NCBI GenBank assembly: GCA_003116975.1
Contig: BGKB01000077.1
Coordinates: 445,687-509,686, forward strand
Direction of reading: 5' to 3'
Source of the DNA: Aurantiochytrium sp. KH105
Taxonomy: Eukaryota; Sar; Bigyra; Thraustochytrida; Thraustochytriidae
Length of the DNA: 64,000 bases
In this document: piece after piece, positions 28,507 through 37,160 of the stretch
Position numbering within the stretch: position 1 is the stretch's first letter
Layout: each line of letters begins with the position of its first letter
Position numbers and translations under genes: made by a program
The notes under the pieces: generated by a model
Told to the model about the DNA's origin: nothing
Database searches by the model: none
The model's input: only the letters and a program-made list of their open reading frames with translations

Positions 28507-30975
28507 ATGGACGATGTTGAGACGCTTCCACCGGGCAAGGATAAGTTCGCCGCGTTCCTAAACAAGGCCGGGGCCAATAACAGTGATCGAGAGGACTCTC
28601 TTGCCGTTCTTCAGCAGACCCGAGCCTCGTCCAATGACGAGTACTACGAAGAAGACGATGAGGCTGACATGCCCGATGAGACCGACGACGCCTATCTACG
28701 TGGGAACGTGAATCGGAGCTCGGGAAAGCGGAAACCAAGCCGACATGGCTCGGAAACCATGGTCGAGCAACCCGTCATCGATAGTGACGCCGAAGGCGAG
28801 GCCGGCATTACTGAAGAAACCGAAATCGCTCCGGAGCAATCTGCTTCGGTGGCTTCACGGCTCTCGCAGCGGCTTGTCAAGCGCATCTCGCGGCGACTTT
28901 CCTCCAAGAGGTCTTCTCCGTCGCGCGCGAGCTTGGAAGCCCAGGAACGCGCACTTGCGGATCATCAAGAAGAAGAAGGAGAAGGAGAAGGAGAAGTGAC
29001 CACTGATGATGTGCAAGTTGACGAAGCGCAAACGGACGAGGCTGCACAGGAAAGTGAGATCGCAGAGCGTGCGCCGCCACCTCGCGCGGGACGTGTGCGA
29101 CGACTCTCGGCCCAGTGGGAGGCAGGTGCCTTCAACAGCGGGGCCGTGGTCCAAGAGCCTCCAGCCAGCGACCAATCAGAGCCCATCATGCAACGCATCG
29201 CGAAGCGATTCTCGCGTCGCAGCAGCCGCAAGAGCGCAAGCCTAGCAGGTCTCGAAGATGCGGAAGAGACTCCTGACGCCGATTTCTACCCTGCTGATGA
29301 AGATGAGGAGGAGGAGGGTGTGGATGAGGAGAATGATGGGGAGCAAGATGCGGCCTTCGAACCTGAGCCCGAGTGCGATGACTTTGTCGAGGAAGACGAG
29401 GACGAGGTTGTGAAAGAGAGCGAGGAGGACGCAGATCAAGCCGACGACGCCAGTGCACCGGAGGAGCGGCGCGGGAGTGCCGTGCAAAATCTCATTAGCC
29501 TCTTTGTCTCGGGCGCGGTCAACACCAAGACCAAGCCGGAAAAGCGCTCGAGTCTCACAGCGCTTCGCAAGGCCCGGACGCTGTCGCGACACGCAGCTCC
29601 TCCCGCAAAGCTTCTTCACCGCGCCACGCCGCACGATGAGTTCAAGCTCTCTCTCGGCCCAAACCGAGGCGATCGCCACGAAACAGATGAGGACTCTGCC
29701 GACGATGCGGACGCACTGGCCGCCGCAGCTGCTGATGATGTCGAAGATGCCGAGCGCGAGTCCGGAACCGAGAGCGAAAATGACGACGCTGAAAGTGAAA
29801 GTGGAAAGAGTCAGCGCTCCAGCAATGCCAGCGAGGCCAGCGACAGCGATCGCAAAGCGCGCTTCACGCTTCGGCTGGACCGTATCCGTTCCATGAACCT
29901 TTCCCCCTCCTGCCCCGTTTGTGACAAGCCGGTGTACCGCATGGAGAAGCTGAGTGACTCGCGCGATCGCGCCTTTCATTACTATTGCCTCAAATGCGAA
30001 GACTGCCCTAAAAATCTCTCTGGCGAGGTTGTTCATGTCATCGAGGGAGACGAAAAGGGCCGCACTGGAGGCCGAGTTGTACTTTGCGCCACGCATTATC
30101 ACCTTCGCGAAAACGGCCAGAGTGAGCTCGTCAAGGGCTGGCGACCCGATACCAGCGGCATCAACTACGGAGGGAAATATGAGAACGACCCGGAGCGCGC
30201 TCGAAAGGCCGTAAGTCGGACGCTCGGCGCTTCCCTGGGACGAAAGCCTGTGTGCACTCGCTGCGGCGGCGAGATCATGCTTTCGGACAAGGACTTTATC
30301 GTGAACGGTCTGGAGCGATTCCATATGAAGTGTCCGGAGCAAAACTCCATGAAACACACGCCACGTCACTATGTCCAGGCTGCACCTGAACGTTTGCCCT
30401 TGGTTTTTAGCGGCTTTGCTGATGGCAAGATCGGTGTCTCTTTCCTTTTGCGTCTCGAAAGCGAGGACGCCAAGGAGCACGCTCTTGTGCAGCACCGGCT
30501 CGCTCCGGCAACGCTGCGCTACGTTCCGGACGAGACGGCTCTCTCCTCCACGAGCAAATCTGTGCGCGTCTCAAACGAATTTTTCTCCATCTCGGACCGC
30601 AAGCACACCTTTACGGAGGACAGTCACCCTCTTAGTGGCAAGCCTAGTTACTGCGAGTATGATGAAGAGACCAACCTCGTCCTCGCGCAGCACTACAAGG
30701 TCGAGGCTGGCGTCGTTCACGGGCTGAACGCGGCTTTTCGATACTCGTACGACGAAAATACGGGCCGCGCGACTGTCGAGGCATTGGTCGCGGAATTGAC
30801 TTTTGAGCTCATTGACCAAGAAGGCTACACGGGTGCCGATGCTGAATATCTGCATACCACTAAACCTTCCAAGAGAAAGTCTTCGAAGAGGAGCTCGTCC
30901 TCGAGGGATGCCCCAGATTCTGCCTCTCTCCTTCTCAAGGACGATTTTGCCGAGCGCATGAGGGCAACCTATTGA
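28507..30975 (+). CDS. Acidic LIM-domain protein
   Basis: The protein has 822 residues from the ATG at 28507. Residues 1-450 are strongly acidic and disordered, with several basic Ser/Arg islands (e.g. RLVKRISRRLSSKRSS and AKRFSRRSSRKS) that look like repeated phospho-regulated membrane- or actin-binding patches. A LIM domain starts near residue 469 (CPVCDKPVYRMEKLSDS, then HYYCLKCEDC) and a second, shortened Cys site is at CTRCGGEIMLS followed by HMKC. The C-terminal region is beta-rich and not assigned. LIM domains mediate protein contacts at actin or membranes. No catalytic domain seen. AATAAA follows the stop by 17 bases. Confidence 0.78.
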   Translation: MDDVETLPPGKDKFAAFLNKAGANNSDREDSLAVLQQTRASSNDEYYEEDDEADMPDETDDAYLRGNVNRSSGKRKPSRHGSETMVEQPVIDSDAEGEAGITEETEIAPEQSASVASRLSQRLVKRISRRLSSKRSSPSRASLEAQERALADHQEEEGEGEGEVTTDDVQVDEAQTDEAAQESEIAERAPPPRAGRVRRLSAQWEAGAFNSGAVVQEPPASDQSEPIMQRIAKRFSRRSSRKSASLAGLEDAEETPDADFYPADEDEEEEGVDEENDGEQDAAFEPEPECDDFVEEDEDEVVKESEEDADQADDASAPEERRGSAVQNLISLFVSGAVNTKTKPEKRSSLTALRKARTLSRHAAPPAKLLHRATPHDEFKLSLGPNRGDRHETDEDSADDADALAAAAADDVEDAERESGTESENDDAESESGKSQRSSNASEASDSDRKARFTLRLDRIRSMNLSPSCPVCDKPVYRMEKLSDSRDRAFHYYCLKCEDCPKNLSGEVVHVIEGDEKGRTGGRVVLCATHYHLRENGQSELVKGWRPDTSGINYGGKYENDPERARKAVSRTLGASLGRKPVCTRCGGEIMLSDKDFIVNGLERFHMKCPEQNSMKHTPRHYVQAAPERLPLVFSGFADGKIGVSFLLRLESEDAKEHALVQHRLAPATLRYVPDETALSSTSKSVRVSNEFFSISDRKHTFTEDSHPLSGKPSYCEYDEETNLVLAQHYKVEAGVVHGLNAAFRYSYDENTGRATVEALVAELTFELIDQEGYTGADAEYLHTTKPSKRKSSKRSSSSRDAPDSASLLLKDDFAERMRATY

Positions 30976-31263
30976 TCATTGACTCAAGAACAATAAAAGT
31001 CACCGAGAGCCTCTCTTTCCGCTCCTCTCGTCGGAAAAAAAATATAAATGCAAAAAGAGAACAGCAACATCATGCACACGCACGCTCGCACACGCGCGTT
31101 CTGGGACGACGACGACGACGTCGACGACTGCTCCTCGTTTCCCACAAATTGATCATAAGTGCTTTGAAGAATTGCAATCCGCACAACAAGTTTTACGATA
31201 ATTACTGATTTCATGAAGCAAGAAAAAAAGGGCGCGAAGAGTGAGTGCTCGAGATCGAGAGTT
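30976..31263. other. Convergent 3' intergenic region with a GAC run
   Basis: 3' regions of the LIM gene and the antiporter gene. Contains AATAAA (30992-30997) and a (GAC)n-like run near 31108-31126. Confidence 0.5.
30992..30997 (+). promoter_or_regulatory. Putative polyadenylation signal AATAAA
   Basis: It lies 17 bases after the stop codon of the LIM protein gene. Confidence 0.45.
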
Positions 31264-33144
31264 TTACGAGGCCACCATCTCACGATGGTGCTGAGGCGAG
31301 GAGCTTGCTTTCCCTGTGCCTGCCGAGGACTCGCTGGGACGGCAGAAAAAGTCAATGTCGCTCATTGATCTGTGAACGAAGCCATGCAGACCGTGCGTAT
31401 CATCATCGTGATGCATGCGATTGACATTCGTCTCAAACTCCTGATTTCTGTCTTTCATTCGTTTTCCAGCGAGCCCAAAGGCTGCTTCGGCATCAACTTC
31501 GTCCTCCTCAGAATGAATCCCGGCGTACCAGCGACCCACGCGAACAGCACCGTTTTCCGGGTCGCGAATTGCCTCGGAAAGCTCCTCATGGAGTGTACGT
31601 AGACAAAGATCTATCTTCTTCTCTTCTTCCGGCAGAGGCGCCCGGTAGCGCGATGCTGGGACGCGCAGGTTTTCGTCACATAAAAATGCCTCGTAAATAA
31701 TGTCAACATCAAGATCGTTGATGCGCGGATGAAAGGACCTGATATCGACAATTTGAAGACCCGAATCGATGAGAGTACGGAGAAGGCGGTCCTGTAGGCC
31801 AGTGCTGCCAGAGCACCGCGTTTGCATAAAGTAGTACAGAGGCGGATTGCCCTTTGCGTCGTCTCCAGTATCATCGCGAGCCTTGGCAGCAGCGCGACGC
31901 GATTTCCGCGTAAAGTAATGGATGATCAGACGAAGGCAAAAGGGCGACACTAGGATGGTGATAAGAATGGTCAAAATGATGGACGCCGCTATGTCTTCGG
32001 TGATAAACTCTTCTTGCTTGGCAAAAACCACCACGATAAAGGCGAACTCACCGAGAGCACTCATGGCGGAAGCGACCACAAGGGCGTTGAACTTGGTTAA
32101 CGGACGCGCCCAGATAAAGGTAGCCATCTTTCCCGAAAGCGCCAAGAGAATGATGAAAGCATTCTTGACGACCTCAACGGAGGCAAAAGCTTGAACAGGC
32201 ACTTCGAAGGCAATGGTGCAACCAAAGAAAATACGAAGGAGCCAGGAGAGAATGCGTTTGACCTGGGAGACCCAGACGTGTTCAACCTGGTGCGAGGTAC
32301 AGAACGAGAGACCAGCGATGAAGCAGCCCAAAAGGTGGCTGCCTCCGCTCGCGCGCGCTGCTGGGGCCAGACCGAGAGTGAGAAGGAAAAGCATGCCAAG
32401 CGAAACATTTTCCTCGTGCCGCTCGGGGACCCGAGGATAGATGAAGCGATTAAGAATGACAGGAATGACATAGATGGCCAGAAAGCCAAATCCAAACAAG
32501 AGCATGACCGCAGAGAAGATGGGCTTGATGATGTTCCATGTTGTCGGGTTCTCGAGAGCAGAGAGCTCTGAGAGCAGGATGAGCGCAAGGATGTCGTCGA
32601 GAACGGCAGCTGCGATGATGAGCTGCCCTGTAGGCGAATTAAGCAGCCTGCCGGCGCGCAGCACCGAAAGGGATATGCCCATGCTGGTTGGGGACACCGA
32701 GGCGCCCACGACGAAGCTTCCCTTGACGTCTAGACCAAGAATGTGCCGAGCGACAAGAAAACCCATCGCCAAGGTCACCATGCTTCCCATGATGGCGACC
32801 ACGGCGCCGCGTAGACCAATGAGACGGAGCATTTCGAGATCGACATCAATCCCAGCCTCCACGACCAAGAGCATCAGTCCAAGTGCGCCAACGAGTTTCC
32901 ATGCACCGACCCATGGTACGAATTGGGCCAGGTGCGGCCCAAGAAGGACGCCCGTAAGAATCTGGCCCACGAGGGGCGGCGCGCCAACCAAGGTCACCAC
33001 CTTTCCTGCCACCCAGAGTGCCACCATGAACACCAGTGACTTGTACAGGTCCAGGAACGTGTAGTTGTCGACGTCGCAGGTCTCCTGCTGCAGCAAACGC
33101 CAGCCGCCACCGTTTAACAGCGACTCTCCTACCACGCCCTCCAT
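31264..33144 (-). CDS. Monovalent cation:proton antiporter, CPA2 (Kef/NhaS) type
   Basis: The protein has 626 residues from the ATG at 33142-33144; an upstream in-frame TTG region is hydrophobic but probably not translated. About 12-13 hydrophobic segments span roughly 25-410, in the order of the Na+/H+ exchanger fold. The ion-binding helix contains LDDILALI with two adjacent Asp, as in electrogenic CPA2 exchangers, preceded by SPTGQLIIAAAV. The family exchanges Na+ or K+ for H+ across plasma, vacuolar or plastid-like membranes. The C-terminal 190 residues are hydrophilic and charged, with no TrkA-N nucleotide-binding motif visible, so regulation differs from bacterial Kef. Ion preference is not decided. 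Confidence 0.85.
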   Translation of the reverse strand: MEGVVGESLLNGGGWRLLQQETCDVDNYTFLDLYKSLVFMVALWVAGKVVTLVGAPPLVGQILTGVLLGPHLAQFVPWVGAWKLVGALGLMLLVVEAGIDVDLEMLRLIGLRGAVVAIMGSMVTLAMGFLVARHILGLDVKGSFVVGASVSPTSMGISLSVLRAGRLLNSPTGQLIIAAAVLDDILALILLSELSALENPTTWNIIKPIFSAVMLLFGFGFLAIYVIPVILNRFIYPRVPERHEENVSLGMLFLLTLGLAPAARASGGSHLLGCFIAGLSFCTSHQVEHVWVSQVKRILSWLLRIFFGCTIAFEVPVQAFASVEVVKNAFIILLALSGKMATFIWARPLTKFNALVVASAMSALGEFAFIVVVFAKQEEFITEDIAASIILTILITILVSPFCLRLIIHYFTRKSRRAAAKARDDTGDDAKGNPPLYYFMQTRCSGSTGLQDRLLRTLIDSGLQIVDIRSFHPRINDLDVDIIYEAFLCDENLRVPASRYRAPLPEEEKKIDLCLRTLHEELSEAIRDPENGAVRVGRWYAGIHSEEDEVDAEAAFGLAGKRMKDRNQEFETNVNRMHHDDDTHGLHGFVHRSMSDIDFFCRPSESSAGTGKASSSPQHHREMVAS

Positions 33145-33466
33145 CGCGGCGGCGGTCACAGCCAGCCAGCCTGCTGCTTGCGTCTGAACTTGCCTCGCTT
33201 CAAGACCCGCCACCAAACAAGCTCCGGCTCTGGATGCCTCGAGAAAGTAAATTATATAAAAAAAATAAAAAAAATACAGGACTCGGATTCCTTGTAAATC
33301 CGACTTTTGCAAATCGTAGGGAAAAATGGTATTCAAGAGACGTTTTCCCGAGGATGAGAGGGTTAAATTTAAAAAAAATTAAAGAAAAGGACACATTCTC
33401 TCGGTGAGCAGGGGTTTGGCCTAGCCAAGAAAAGACAAAATGTCGCAATCTAAATTCTTAGGCTAC
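33145..33466. other. AT-rich gap between antiporter and transposon remnant
   Basis: About 320 bases, AT-richer than most of the window (runs such as AAAAAAAATAAAAAAAA near 33259). It holds the antiporter upstream region. No gene was seen and no terminal inverted repeat was found by eye. Confidence 0.4.
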
Positions 33467-34264
33467 TTAGTCGGCCATTGTGTAGTCGATGAAGCCATTC
33501 TTTTCGATCACCTTAATCAATGATTTATACATGGACAACAATTCACCTTTGCTGCCTTTCTTTTCTCGAAAGAAATCGACACCCATTCGCACGATGCGCT
33601 CGAGCACGTTCAGTCGGTGCTGAGTTTTCTGGCCATGTGAGACATGCGCATTCAGAAGTCTGGTCTCGATCTTGGGATCATTGCGCTTGTGATTCGTCCA
33701 TGTACGTAGCATACGGTTGTAATTTTCGCACAAGTTCAACTGCGGCGAGTTGGGTGCGGAACGAAGAATATGGATTTCTCCTTTGCGCTTCCCATCGCAG
33801 GTGATACCTTTCATGAAAGCCTCATAATTTGGCAGCGTCTTGAGCAAGTCATCGTCTTCCTTGAAATCCGACGTGGTGTGTTCTGGAGCGTTGTCCATGA
33901 TGATCCAAACTTTCATTCCTCTCAGGATCTCGATGTAGGGATCCTTTTGCAAAGTTGGAGCACTGCCTTCAAGAAGAGCACCAAGGAGGTTGTTCAGGAA
34001 GATACGGAACTCTTGATGCCGATAGTTTGCCTTCCAGGCTGTTGTCTCCTGCTTATTTCTTCTGAGAACTGGCACTTTCTGCGCGGGAAAGAAATCGGCA
34101 TGGAGAAGGCCATATTCATCATTGACCGCAAGGGCGCCTTGGCATCTATGCCCAAGACCACCTATGGGCGGTGTCTTTATTGTTGCGCGCTCACCAATCT
34201 TGAGACGAATTCGAAGACGCCATCGCGGTGGTACGCATGCCAGCGTCGAAATTGGTGCTTGCAC
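33467..34264 (-). pseudogene. DDE_3 (Tc1/mariner-like) transposase remnant
   Basis: An open frame of about 265 codons without an ATG at its start (GTG, with a stop just upstream). The C-terminal two-thirds of a DDE_3-type integrase core are visible: KIGERATIKTPP with GGLGHR, then ALAVNDEYG, IIMDNAPEHTT (second catalytic Asp) and SAPNSPQLNLCEN (third acidic residue). The first catalytic Asp block and the N-terminal DNA-binding part are missing, so it is probably dead. It lies between the antiporter and Derlin genes, all on the minus strand. The composition is AT-richer than the flanks, consistent with an inserted element. Confidence 0.75.
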
Positions 34265-35041
34265 AAGTCAATGACGCTGGTGGGGCTTCAACAACAGACG
34301 CTGGCGCAGCCAACGTTGACTTTGACGTTCTAATGGCTTTGCTAGGCGGTGGCAAGCCACTCGTGGAGCGGTTAGCCTCGGCATTGGCAGGTCTTCGCGC
34401 CTCGCCATGGTCGGCAAGTGTCATCCTCGACGCCATGCCTGCTGGCCAGCAGCTTGGATCCCTTTCGCCCACTGCCAACAACGCAGGCACGGTTGCTGGC
34501 TGGCTGGTGGAACGCCAGAACACAATCGCAAGACACGCGCGATGTCTTTTGCAGCCAGCCGGCAGCAGCGCCGCTGGCGATGGCCTCTTGCCGTCGCTGT
34601 CAATGTGTTGCCTGCCGCTGCCCCTGGTGGAGGGAAAATCTTTGGGGACGCTCGCGAGAACAAAGGGCGGATTTCGTAATCATCTTAGAATGTTGGCCGG
34701 AGAAATAAGCTAGTTCGGGAAAATTACAAGAAGAGGCCTAACCCTGATTCTGGTTTCACATGTCATCCACTGGGAAGCGGGGTGTTGAGAGGTGGCCGCT
34801 GCCCAAGAAAGCGCGTTGGGTATATACGTAAAATGTCACATTTGTGTGTCACATTTGTTTCATTTCCTGTTCTGTTATAATTTTTCTCGGCGCTTTTCCT
34901 TTTTTTATACTTCTTTCTTACCCTTTTCTTTTCCTTTCGTGCTTGTCTTTTGTCTGCCTGCGTATTTGTCAAACTCAACGTCGTGGCTTTGCTGCGCCGA
35001 ACGAAGTGGTGTTTCTTTGTATCTATTTTGTACGTAAGTTA
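34265..35041. other. Region upstream of the transposase remnant
   Basis: A 160-codon frame on the plus strand (34228-34713) and one on the minus strand (34191-34523) cross this region, but neither has recognisable domains; they may be decayed element or host sequence. The part from 34740 to 35041 is T-rich and is the 3' region of the Derlin gene. Confidence 0.35.
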
Positions 35042-36235
35042 TCATTCCTCATGTGTTACTTCTACTTCGTCATTGTGAGGAGCGTCCGCGGTTCGCAATG
35101 GTAATGACTCGTCTGAGGCCGCGTCGGTGCGGCCTACGATCCGCTGTCGTAACTCTGTTGCCCGCGCTTTCTCTTCGCTAGTCCCGTCTTCCTGAGCCAA
35201 ACGTTGCAACCGCCGTTCTGCAGCTGCGGCGCGCTGTGAGCGCATGTCTTCCAACGCATCTCTTGCGATATCAGGTCTCTCGGTTGGCACGTTCGTCTCT
35301 CCTTCTAAAATCGGGTCTGAAGTTTCTTGTCCAAGATCTGATGCAGAAGTGGTGCTCTCTCCCGCTGTCGCAGACGCCAAGACAGTCGCCGCCGTTGGCG
35401 TTGCCGTTGCCTCGCCATCGTGATGGAGTTGCGCAACGTCTCCTGGGTCAATATTTTCTTCTTCGTCTTCGGCATCTCTGTAGACATGTTCGTCACGCGG
35501 AGCTTCACCGCCCATCTGATCGAAAGGCGGATTGGGGCCGGGTTGAAGTGGATCATTAGCGAGATCGAAACCAACTGCGAGCTGGATCTCGGGCTCCTGC
35601 GGAAGATAGGTGCTGAGACGCAAGAAATGTTTCGCCGGCCAGCCCCGAACTCGCGCCAGGTCGACATAGACGTCATCCCAAAAATAGTAAATGTGACCAA
35701 CCACGATGCCAATGAGATCCACGGTCGCGCTGTGCCCGAGAATCAGACTAAATGTGAAAAGGACCGTGCTCAGGTAACTCGCGGTAAAGGTAAACAGACC
35801 GAGAAAGTTCATGCGGATGTGCGGATTACGACGACCCCAAAGATGTACCATGGCAAAGGTGAGCGAGCTGGACATAAAGGGGACATTGACAAAGGGCGCA
35901 ATAAGCGTCATAAGGACTGCGCAAAAGACAATGAAGACTACAAAATCGGCTCGCCGTCCAGGACCTCTGAACGAGTTTTCCTCGAGCAGACGGCAATATC
36001 GAATAAGAAAGTACATGTGAAAGACGAAGTCGAGGCTAAAGAGGCCGAAAAACAGAAACGAGGTCACGAGCCGCCATAGCTGGCCTCGGACGATCAGAGA
36101 GTAGTTAAAGTACAGCGACAGCGGGCTCACCACTTCCAGAGCGCATCCTGCCGTCGTCAGGAACGAGAGTGTAAAGTACGTTCGCGACACGAGAGGGATC
36201 TCCCAGTACCATCCTAGCGGGTCGCCTGCATTCAT
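35042..36235 (-). CDS. Derlin (Der1-like) rhomboid pseudoprotease with a long VIM-bearing tail
   Basis: The protein has 397 residues from the ATG at 36233-36235. Residues 1-210 carry the Derlin membrane domain: YFTLSFLTTAGCALE, the WR motif in GQLWRLVTSFLFFG, then further helices. No catalytic Ser/His pair is visible, as expected for a rhomboid pseudoprotease. Derlins act in ER-associated degradation, bending the membrane for retrotranslocation and recruiting p97/Cdc48. The tail (about 225-397) is long and acidic. It lacks an evident SHP box, but at residues 332-342 has RSQRAAAAERR, an exact match to the VCP-interacting motif consensus RX5AAX2R. Such a motif is known in gp78 and SVIP rather than in Derlins. 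Confidence 0.87.
   Translation of the reverse strand: MNAGDPLGWYWEIPLVSRTYFTLSFLTTAGCALEVVSPLSLYFNYSLIVRGQLWRLVTSFLFFGLFSLDFVFHMYFLIRYCRLLEENSFRGPGRRADFVVFIVFCAVLMTLIAPFVNVPFMSSSLTFAMVHLWGRRNPHIRMNFLGLFTFTASYLSTVLFTFSLILGHSATVDLIGIVVGHIYYFWDDVYVDLARVRGWPAKHFLRLSTYLPQEPEIQLAVGFDLANDPLQPGPNPPFDQMGGEAPRDEHVYRDAEDEEENIDPGDVAQLHHDGEATATPTAATVLASATAGESTTSASDLGQETSDPILEGETNVPTERPDIARDALEDMRSQRAAAAERRLQRLAQEDGTSEEKARATELRQRIVGRTDAASDESLPLRTADAPHNDEVEVTHEE
35210..35242 (-). other. VIM (p97-binding) motif in the Derlin tail
   Basis: Encodes Derlin residues 332-342, which fit RX5AAX2R without mismatch and continue with LQRL as in an amphipathic helix. Confidence 0.65.
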
Positions 36236-37160
36236 CCTCGCAGGCGCCTTCGAGGTCGCTGGTCCACCTTTCCTTTTCCCCCTCCCGACCCCGCGTAATC
36301 GGGGCGAAAGAAGACGAGGAGGGGGCCAGGTCGGGCGAGGAGGTTCTGCCTGGCTCAATCAGATCAGCCTCGCTCTCCGAGTCTCCTCCCCGCACAAAAT
36401 CTCCAACGGAGCCGACGCGACGCGGACACGGTCGACTCTCGCCGCCCTGCCCTGCCGTGCTCCGCCTTGCCCCGCGGGCGCGCAGCAAAGGTTCAAGATT
36501 GAAGTTCTGCCCTTCTGGCCGCTGCTCTTCTTCGTCTCGGCCAGCGCGGCGGATTTTCTAAGTTGCCAGCGTGGCCTTTGGCCCAGTGTGCGGGCGCGGA
36601 TAGCCCACTTGCGCGGGGCCCAAACTTGAGTGGAGCTCGCTCGCCGAGCGGCGCAAGCAGGCCCGGCTCGCCTCGGCTCACCTTGGTCGTTTGTTTTTCG
36701 GCCCCGGACGAGCAAGCAAACCCGACTCGGAGTCGGCTCGGGCGCAGCGCGGCGGGCGGCGGAGGGCGCGCGGGAGAGCACCGGAGCAAGGCCAGAGACC
36801 GCCAGCGTCTCCTCTCCCCCCCAGCGGCGCCCGGAAAGCAGCCGGCTCGGAAAGGACCCGGCGTCTCGGCGAGGACGGCTCGAGACGCCGCGAAAGATAC
36901 CACGACACGAGCAGCAAGTCGAGACGCCGCAAGAACGGCACGCACGCTGCGCGTGCTGCGGGACCTCTTGCTGGGACTGCCTCGCGCTATTCGTCGTCTC
37001 CGGTGGGCCGGCTCACGCGAGGCGAATTGATACGTAGTTGCGAATTGCCCGGGTCTGTCTGATTGTCTGTCTGTCTGTCTGTCTGTCATTCTTGACGTTT
37101 GCGAAATCTGTAGAAATCTCTTGACAACGTTTGATCTTTCGCCAACTCGCGAGGAGCACG
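36236..37160. promoter_or_regulatory. Divergent promoter region with GTCT repeat
   Basis: About 925 GC-rich bases shared by Derlin (-) and UGPase (+). A (GTCT)n microsatellite lies 74-96 bases before the UGPase ATG. Long frames on both strands here are Arg/Ala/Gly-rich compositional shadows. Confidence 0.5.
37065..37087. repeat. (GTCT)n microsatellite
   Basis: Five to six units immediately upstream of the UGPase start region. Confidence 0.8.

Noticed and set aside
29242..30495. 417-codon minus-strand frame over the LIM gene
   Set aside because: Antisense to the LIM Cys motifs, no own domain.
34228..34713. 160-codon plus-strand frame beside the transposase remnant
   Set aside because: No transposon or host domain is recognisable; kept only as part of the intergenic description.
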